This document shows, piece by piece, positions 12,801 through 17,340 of a DNA stretch of 17,340 nt (within the stretch, counting starts at the first letter, position 1; the number at the start of each line of letters is the position of its first letter). The stretch comes from Acinetobacter sp. UBA3106. GTDB lineage: Bacteria; Pseudomonadota; Gammaproteobacteria; Pseudomonadales; Moraxellaceae. A model generated the notes under the pieces. It made no database searches. It was not told the origin of the DNA and saw nothing but the letters and a program-made list of their open reading frames with translations. Both the position numbers and the translations under genes were made by a program. Location of the stretch: positions 49,396-66,735 of the forward strand of contig DFAM01000001.1 of assembly GCA_002365595.1 (NCBI GenBank), in the 5' to 3' direction.

Positions 12801-13412
12801 TTAAGGAATCAAACCTTCATCTCGCATGGCAATTTGTACCGACTGGCGCTCAGCCACTTTATTACGCAGTGCGATCACATTGGTATAGGGGGTCAAGTCA
12901 TGCCCAATCCCATTCGACCAGTTTGTTAACACAAATAGATAAGCGTCTGCAGGACCAAAGTTGTCATCAACTAAATAGTCGTTATCCGATTCGCCAATCG
13001 TATTGTTGATATGGGTTAATAAACGATCAATTTCAGCGTAGGCTTTTTCTTTAGCTTTGCCTTCTAAAGGAGCACCAAAGAAAACCGCATAAGCATCATG
13101 TAATTCTGAATTTAAATAACCCAACCATTCTAGAACTTTGGCACGCCCGAGCCCAGATGGTGGAATCAAATCTTGTTTTGGATCGTGCTGTGCAAGGAAA
13201 GGTAAAATGGCAACATTTTCAGTAAGAATCAGACCTGGATTAATTTCTAAAGCGGGAACATAACCTTTAGGGTTAATCGCATAATAATCTGTACCTTTTT
13301 CAGTTTTATGTGTTCTTAAATCAACGCGCTCCAAGTCAAAATCGACATTAATTTCATTTAAAATGATATGTGATGCCAAAGAACATGCACCTGGAGAGTA
13401 ATAAAGCTTCAT
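12801..13412 (-). CDS. gst: Glutathione S-transferase, beta class
   Basis: A cytosolic glutathione-conjugating or thiol-redox enzyme, 203 residues. The N-terminal thioredoxin-like domain begins MKLYYSPGACSLASHI with the beta-class catalytic Cys10 and its following Ser. NPKGYVPAL (47-55) provides the cis-Pro, and LTENVAI (63-69) the glutathione gamma-glutamyl site. The C-terminal helical domain has the conserved DDNFGPADAYLF segment (N-capping box, Asp in ADAYLF). It resembles E. coli GstA along its whole length. AAGGA lies about nine bases before the ATG. It has its own promoter and terminator, so it is a single-gene unit, although mdaB-ygiN downstream also deal with redox and electrophile stress. 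Confidence 0.93.
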   Translation of the reverse strand: MKLYYSPGACSLASHIILNEINVDFDLERVDLRTHKTEKGTDYYAINPKGYVPALEINPGLILTENVAILPFLAQHDPKQDLIPPSGLGRAKVLEWLGYLNSELHDAYAVFFGAPLEGKAKEKAYAEIDRLLTHINNTIGESDNDYLVDDNFGPADAYLFVLTNWSNGIGHDLTPYTNVIALRNKVAERQSVQIAMRDEGLIP

Positions 13413-13441
13413 ACCTGATCCTTGTTATATATCTATTCACT

Positions 13442-13470
13442 GTTTTAAATTGCTTCTAACAAACTTTCAA
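13442..13470 (-). promoter_or_regulatory. Predicted sigma-70 promoter of gst
   Basis: On the minus strand TTGAAA (13465-13470), a 17-base spacer, and TAAAAC (13442-13447). Transcription would begin near 13435, giving a leader of about 23 bases with the AAGGA ribosome binding site. Confidence 0.6.
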
Positions 13471-13633
13471 GTGATCAAACCTGTAAATTGCAAAAAAGCG
13501 TAAATGTATAAAAATCACTTACCTTTTGAATATTGTATAAATCGCTTTTATTTTCAAGTCAAACTCGGATGCTTTTTTGCCTAAACTTGTTTTACCATAC
13601 GCATCTTTAAAGTTTGATGAATAAATTATTGTG

Positions 13634-15079
13634 ATGAGCCTGAAAAAAGAACAATGGTTTTCCAATATCCGCACCGATATATTGGCCGGTTTGGTGGTAG
13701 GTTTAGCGCTCATCCCCGAGTCGATTGCCTTTTCTGCGATTGCAGGCGTTGACCCACAAGTCGGTCTGTATGCCTCTTTCTGTATTGCGGTGACCATTGC
13801 TTTCTTTGGCGGTCGTACAGCGATGATTTCAGCCGCTACCGGCGCCATGGCCTTACTGATGATTACCCTGATCAAGGATCACGGTTTGCAATATTTACTG
13901 GCAGCCACCATTTTGACCGGTATCCTTCAGGTGATTGCAGGCTATTTTAAAGTTGCCAAGCTGATGCGCTTTGTATCGCAGTCGGTGGTCTATGGGTTTC
14001 TTAATGCTTTGGCAATTTTAATTTTTGTCGCTCAACTTCCTGAAATAGGCAAGATGAATAGCTTAGGCTATTTGTTTATGGCGATGGGTCTGGTGATTAT
14101 TTACCTGTTTCCTCATATCCCGAAAATAGGTAAAACAATTCCCTCACCTTTGATCTGTATTGTTGTGCTCAGTGCTCTAGCGGTATTTTTGGGTGCTGAC
14201 ATGCGTACCGTAAGTGATTTGGGACATTTTCCAGATACACTTCCTATTTTCCTGATTCCAGAAATTCCACTGAACTTTGAAACCTTAAAAATTGTTTTCC
14301 CTTACTCCATTACGCTGGCTACTGTCGGTTTACTTGAAACCATGATGACCACGACAGTGATTAATGAAGTCACTGGAACTGAAGCTGACCGTCATCAGGA
14401 ATGCCGCGGTCAAGGTTATGCCAACATTGTCAACGGGTTTATGGGCGGTATGGCGGGTTGCGCCATGATTGGTCAATCGATTATTAATGTTTCTTCAGGT
14501 GCACGCACTCGCCTTTCCACACTTGTTGCCGGCGTGTTTTTGCTGTGTTTGGTGGTTTTTCTGAAAGACTGGCTGGCTTATGTCCCGATGGCAGCATTGG
14601 TTGCGATTATGATTATGGTGTCTTTTACCACTTTCCAGTGGGACTCAGTCAAACAGTTCCGCAAGCACCCTGCTTCCTTTAATGTGGTGATGATCGCGGT
14701 GGTGATTGTAGTATTGGCCACACACAATCTTGCATTAGGGGTATTTATTGGTGTGCTACTGTCTGCACTGTTCATCATCAATAAGCTTGAAAGTGAAGTA
14801 AAAGTCAGCTCAGTATTACTCAATCAATCAATACGTCGTTACAAGATTTCAGGACAAATTTTCTTTAGCAGTTCAGAAAAATTTTTCCAGTTTTTTGACT
14901 TTCAAGAACCGATTGATCAAGTCAATATAGATCTGACCCATGCTCATATTTGGGACATTACTTCAGTCAATATGTTGAATACTGTGGTACAGAAATTTAG
15001 AGATCAAAATATTCAAGTCGAAATTATGGGATTAAATGAGGCCAGTAGCACTCTAATTGACCGCTATAATCCACTTTAA
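13634..15079 (+). CDS. SulP family anion transporter with STAS domain
   Basis: An inner-membrane secondary transporter of inorganic anions (481 residues). The SulP signature DILAGLVVGLALIPESIAFSAIAGVDPQVGLYASF begins at about residue 15, and ten or more hydrophobic helices follow up to about 385. The motif TGAMALLMITL (helix 3 region) and GQSIINVSSGARTRLS (near helix 10) are family-typical. A cytoplasmic STAS domain fills the end (about 390-481), with IDLTHAHIWDITSVNML as its anti-sigma-antagonist-like core. Substrates in the family include sulfate, bicarbonate and dicarboxylates; I cannot choose between them. BicA-type bicarbonate uptake is possible, but no carbonic anhydrase gene is adjacent. 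The start is ATG 13634 (GTG 13631 in frame), with no good ribosome binding site. Confidence 0.9.
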   Translation: MSLKKEQWFSNIRTDILAGLVVGLALIPESIAFSAIAGVDPQVGLYASFCIAVTIAFFGGRTAMISAATGAMALLMITLIKDHGLQYLLAATILTGILQVIAGYFKVAKLMRFVSQSVVYGFLNALAILIFVAQLPEIGKMNSLGYLFMAMGLVIIYLFPHIPKIGKTIPSPLICIVVLSALAVFLGADMRTVSDLGHFPDTLPIFLIPEIPLNFETLKIVFPYSITLATVGLLETMMTTTVINEVTGTEADRHQECRGQGYANIVNGFMGGMAGCAMIGQSIINVSSGARTRLSTLVAGVFLLCLVVFLKDWLAYVPMAALVAIMIMVSFTTFQWDSVKQFRKHPASFNVVMIAVVIVVLATHNLALGVFIGVLLSALFIINKLESEVKVSSVLLNQSIRRYKISGQIFFSSSEKFFQFFDFQEPIDQVNIDLTHAHIWDITSVNMLNTVVQKFRDQNIQVEIMGLNEASSTLIDRYNPL

Positions 15080-15172
15080 CTTTTAATTAAAATGATAGTG
15101 CCAGCATCACTGCTATCGTACATAGATTCCCAATGCGTGGGCAGCTAAAACTAAAAATAGATAGGCCAGCAT

Positions 15173-15601
15173 ATGAATACAAATCATTGGTTTATGTGGG
15201 CAATATTATCTGCCTGCTTCGCGGCCTTGACCGCCATATTTGCCAAAGTGGGTTTACGCCAGGTCGATTCTGACCTGGCCACACTTCTTCGCACCGTGAT
15301 TATTGTATTGGTATTAAGTTTAATGGTTTGGGGATTAGGCAAATGGCAGAATCCTTTATTACTTTCAGGTAAAACCTGGTTGTTTTTAACTTTGTCGGCT
15401 TTAGCAACTGGCGCCTCATGGTTGTGTTATTTTCGGGCCTTACAACTCGGTCCAGCCTCACAAGTGGCACCAATTGATAAACTCAGTGTGGTTTTAGTTT
15501 CCCTTTTTGCTGTTGTTTTTTTAGGTGAACGGCCTAGCCTGCAAGAATATTTAGGCATTGTCCTGATTGCGCTTGGCGTGCTCACCATTGCATTAAAATA
15601 A
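15173..15601 (+). CDS. EamA-domain (DMT superfamily) membrane protein
   Basis: A 142-residue protein with one EamA unit (five predicted helices at about 7-22, 38-56, 68-87, 96-116, 122-140) rather than the usual two. The family pattern is clear: an N-terminal helix with LSACFAALTAIFAKVGL, LSALATGASWLCYFRALQLGPASQVAPIDKLSVVLVSLFAVVFLGERPS as the conserved centre and GIVLIALGVLTIAL at the end. Single-unit members are thought to dimerise to make a transporter. The substrate is unknown. It lies 93 bases after the SulP gene and may or may not share its transcript. A weak AGG ribosome binding site precedes the ATG. Confidence 0.88.
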   Translation: MNTNHWFMWAILSACFAALTAIFAKVGLRQVDSDLATLLRTVIIVLVLSLMVWGLGKWQNPLLLSGKTWLFLTLSALATGASWLCYFRALQLGPASQVAPIDKLSVVLVSLFAVVFLGERPSLQEYLGIVLIALGVLTIALK

Positions 15602-15765
15602 TGCAATCCCCCTTCAAAATTTTCTAAGCCAATATTTTTTATAAAGTAATTAATACTCACAACTTAACCCCGTTATTTCTTAGGTCTCAACTTTTATTAC
15701 AGCAAATAATGACGCAACAACAGCATGACTCTGCGGTCTTTGTGGCATCTTAAAAATGAAAAAGT

Positions 15766-15793
15766 TTGACTTGTTAGGTTCAGGACTTAAAAT
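15766..15793 (+). promoter_or_regulatory. Predicted sigma-70 promoter of trmB
   Basis: TTGACT (15766-15771), a 16-base spacer, and TAAAAT (15788-15793). Transcription would start near 15800, about 27 bases before the trmB ATG. This is the best -35/-10 pair in the window. Confidence 0.65.
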
Positions 15794-15826
15794 ACCGCAT
15801 TCGAATTTTTTACATTTGCCAAAGTT

Positions 15827-16543
15827 ATGTCGAACGATCAATTAGACCAGCAAGTCGTAGAGCTGGACAACTTGAATGAACATCGCGAAATTGTCACTTT
15901 TATGCGTCGTTCATCTCCGCTGAATACCTCTCAACGTACTGCGCTTGAACAATATGGTCACCTAATTTTGGAATATCCGGTGGGTGATTTACGTCAGCAG
16001 TTCGAACATCCGGAACGCCCGCTTACTGTAGAAATTGGTTTCGGTATGGGCCGTTCACTGGTACTGATGGCTAAAGCCAACCCTGAACGCAACTATGTGG
16101 GTATTGAAGTGCATGTTCCGGGTATTGCGCAATGTGTGTATGAAGCGGGCATGGCAGGCTTAACCAATCTACGCTTATTGGATGCCGATGCCATTCAGGT
16201 GCTTCGTGAAATGCCAGACAATAGCATTAACGCAATACAACTCTATTTCCCTGATCCATGGCAAAAGAAACGTCATTTCAAACGTCGCTTTGTATCGCAT
16301 GACCGTATGCCACTGGTTGAACAGAAACTGGAAATGGGCGGGACTTTCCACTCTGCAACCGACTGGGAACCGTATGCCGAATGGATGCTGGATGTTTTGG
16401 ATAACCGTCCAAATCTGGAAAATATGGCAGGCAAAGGCAATAGCTACCCTCGCCCTGACTGGCGTCCGCAAACTAAGTTTGAACGTCGTGGTTTAGAAGA
16501 AGGTCATAAAATTAACGACTTCCTGTTCAAGAAAATTGGCTGA
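15827..16543 (+). CDS. trmB: tRNA (guanine-46-N7)-methyltransferase TrmB
   Basis: Transfers a methyl group from S-adenosylmethionine to N7 of G46 in the variable loop of many tRNAs. In 238 residues the AdoMet site is TVEIGFGMGRSL (67-78), followed by YVGIEVHVPGI (90-100) and LRLLDADAIQVL (acidic ribose/adenine contacts). The family-specific QLYFPDPWQKKRHFKRR (138-154) binds tRNA and target guanine. The C-terminus has TDWEPYAEWML and RPQTKFERRG, both typical of TrmB. No strong Shine-Dalgarno sequence is visible. The gene has its own promoter and ends at a terminator 20 bases after the stop. Confidence 0.97.
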   Translation: MSNDQLDQQVVELDNLNEHREIVTFMRRSSPLNTSQRTALEQYGHLILEYPVGDLRQQFEHPERPLTVEIGFGMGRSLVLMAKANPERNYVGIEVHVPGIAQCVYEAGMAGLTNLRLLDADAIQVLREMPDNSINAIQLYFPDPWQKKRHFKRRFVSHDRMPLVEQKLEMGGTFHSATDWEPYAEWMLDVLDNRPNLENMAGKGNSYPRPDWRPQTKFERRGLEEGHKINDFLFKKIG

Positions 16544-16562
16544 TTTCCCTAAAATCGGCAAT

Positions 16563-16590
16563 AAAAAAGCGCTCTTCTGAGCGCTTTTTT
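16563..16590. terminator. Bidirectional terminator between trmB and the aldehyde dehydrogenase gene
   Basis: A 12-base perfect stem: left arm 16563-16574 (six A then GCGCTC), loop TTCT, right arm 16579-16590 (GAGCGC then six T). The A and T runs allow termination in both directions between the convergent genes. Confidence 0.94.
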
Positions 16591-16599
16591 ATTGGATGA

Positions 16600-17340
16600 T
16601 TAGCGTATAAATAAGCGGTAAATCAGCTGTTGAATCCATGTTCCATACGGTGGATAAATCAATTTCATTAAACTGAATTTTGGCCGTACAAAAACAGATT
16701 TGGCATGACTGAAAGTTTTAAAGCCTTCATGACCATGATAATGCCCCATGCCTGATGCACCAACGCCGCCAAAAGGCATATCTTCCATCCCTGCGGTCAT
16801 CAATGTTTCATTCAGGCAAACACCGCCACTGTGGGTTTCATTCAGCACTTTCTGCTGTTCAGCCTTGTTATAGCCAAAGTAATACAAAGCCAATGGACGT
16901 TCACGCGCGTTGATATATTCAATCGCGTCATTAATATGCTCATAGCAGACAATCGGCAGAATAGGCCCAAAAATTTCATTCTGCATTAATTGCATATCGT
17001 CATTCACATCGGTAACGACTGCATGCGGCATGCGTCTACCCTCTGCTTCTGCTTCAATCTGGATCAGCTGTGCACCTTTTTGCTGGGCATCCATCAAATA
17101 ATGCTGCAAACGTGCGAACTGACGCTCATTGACGATGGCCGTGTAATCGGGATTGTCAGCAATACTGTCCGGATAAAACTGCTGAATCACTTCAAAATAG
17201 GCTTTAATGAATTCATCCTGCTGGCTGCGATGCACCAGGGCATAATCCGGCGCTACACAGGTTTGACCTGCATTCATGGTTTTGCCAAAAGCGATCCGGC
17301 GTGCACTTTCTTTTAAGTCTGCATCTTGAGCCACAATGGC
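16600..17340 (-). CDS. Aldehyde dehydrogenase, C-terminal part (cut by window edge)
   Basis: An NAD(P)-dependent aldehyde dehydrogenase; the gene continues past the right edge and about 246 C-terminal residues are visible. NAGQTCVAPDY holds the catalytic Cys (codon 17257-17259, minus strand). NEIFGPILPIV is the conserved Glu/Phe cofactor motif, and GGVCLNETLMTAGMEDMPFGGVGASGMGHYHGHEGFKTFSHAKSV matches class 3 and coniferyl-aldehyde dehydrogenase proteins. The C-terminus (LIYPPYGTWIQQLIYRLFIR) is hydrophobic and basic, as in class 3 enzymes that can associate with membranes. Fatty-aldehyde or aromatic-aldehyde oxidation is likely, but the substrate cannot be set from this part. Confidence 0.93.
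   Translation of the reverse strand, partial: AIVAQDADLKESARRIAFGKTMNAGQTCVAPDYALVHRSQQDEFIKAYFEVIQQFYPDSIADNPDYTAIVNERQFARLQHYLMDAQQKGAQLIQIEAEAEGRRMPHAVVTDVNDDMQLMQNEIFGPILPIVCYEHINDAIEYINARERPLALYYFGYNKAEQQKVLNETHSGGVCLNETLMTAGMEDMPFGGVGASGMGHYHGHEGFKTFSHAKSVFVRPKFSLMKLIYPPYGTWIQQLIYRLFIR

Noticed and set aside
13519..13875. A 118-codon minus-strand frame running from within the SulP gene into its upstream spacer
   Set aside because: Most of it is antisense to the conserved SulP N-terminal core; no ribosome binding site or family pattern.
15090..15120. A possible hairpin between the SulP and EamA genes (GATAGTG and CTATC arms)
   Set aside because: The stem is short and interrupted and is not followed by a T run, so it is not a credible terminator.
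1..17340. A hidden defence island, prophage, integrative element or CRISPR array
   Set aside because: Gene content is housekeeping throughout. No transposase, integrase, direct-repeat array or abrupt change of composition was seen on reading both strands.

Overview
The window looks like ordinary core chromosome of an Acinetobacter-type gammaproteobacterium (Moraxellaceae). Three things point there: low GC with A/T-rich spacers, the protein families and their order (purF-cvpA-pyrD, then gspM-gspL-sixA-gpsA; DUF423-thiS-thiG), and type II secretion genes gspL/gspM standing apart from the other gsp genes. I assign no species. I see no insertion sequence, prophage, CRISPR array, rRNA or tRNA.

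Layout. Positions 1-2317 (minus) hold pyrD, cvpA and purF (purF runs off the left edge), a tight pyrimidine/purine operon read from a promoter near 2352. Positions 2408-6266 (minus) hold, in transcription order, a YdjA-like nitroreductase, gpsA (phospholipid precursor synthesis), sixA (phosphohistidine phosphatase), gspL and gspM (inner-membrane platform of type II secretion). A small lipoprotein gene of unknown role follows at 6494 (plus), with a bidirectional terminator after it. At 7005-8468 (minus) a cold-shock protein gene lies upstream of an RhlB-type DEAD-box helicase, with a terminator between them. A 379-base spacer leads into a small TusA-family gene (plus) preceded by a near-consensus sigma-54 promoter sequence, then rpoH (heat-shock sigma factor) with a strong terminator.

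Positions 10241-11626 (plus) hold a DUF423 membrane protein, thiS and thiG (thiazole branch of thiamine synthesis). Positions 11727-13412 (minus) hold a beta-class glutathione S-transferase, then mdaB and ygiN (quinone reduction and quinol oxidation). This ygiN copy carries an apparent one-base deletion that replaces its C-terminus, and mdaB has paired LysR-type operator-like palindromes upstream. Positions 13634-16543 (plus) hold a SulP anion transporter with a STAS domain, a single-domain EamA permease and trmB (tRNA m7G46 methyltransferase). The right edge (minus) holds the C-terminal part of an aldehyde dehydrogenase.

I found no convincing undescribed multi-gene system. The observations most worth checking are regulatory or mutational: the ygiN frameshift, the sigma-54 site before the TusA-like gene, the LysR-type operator pair before mdaB, and the csp-terminator-rhlB arrangement. 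Family calls rest on sequence motifs and remembered family sequences; no database search was run.
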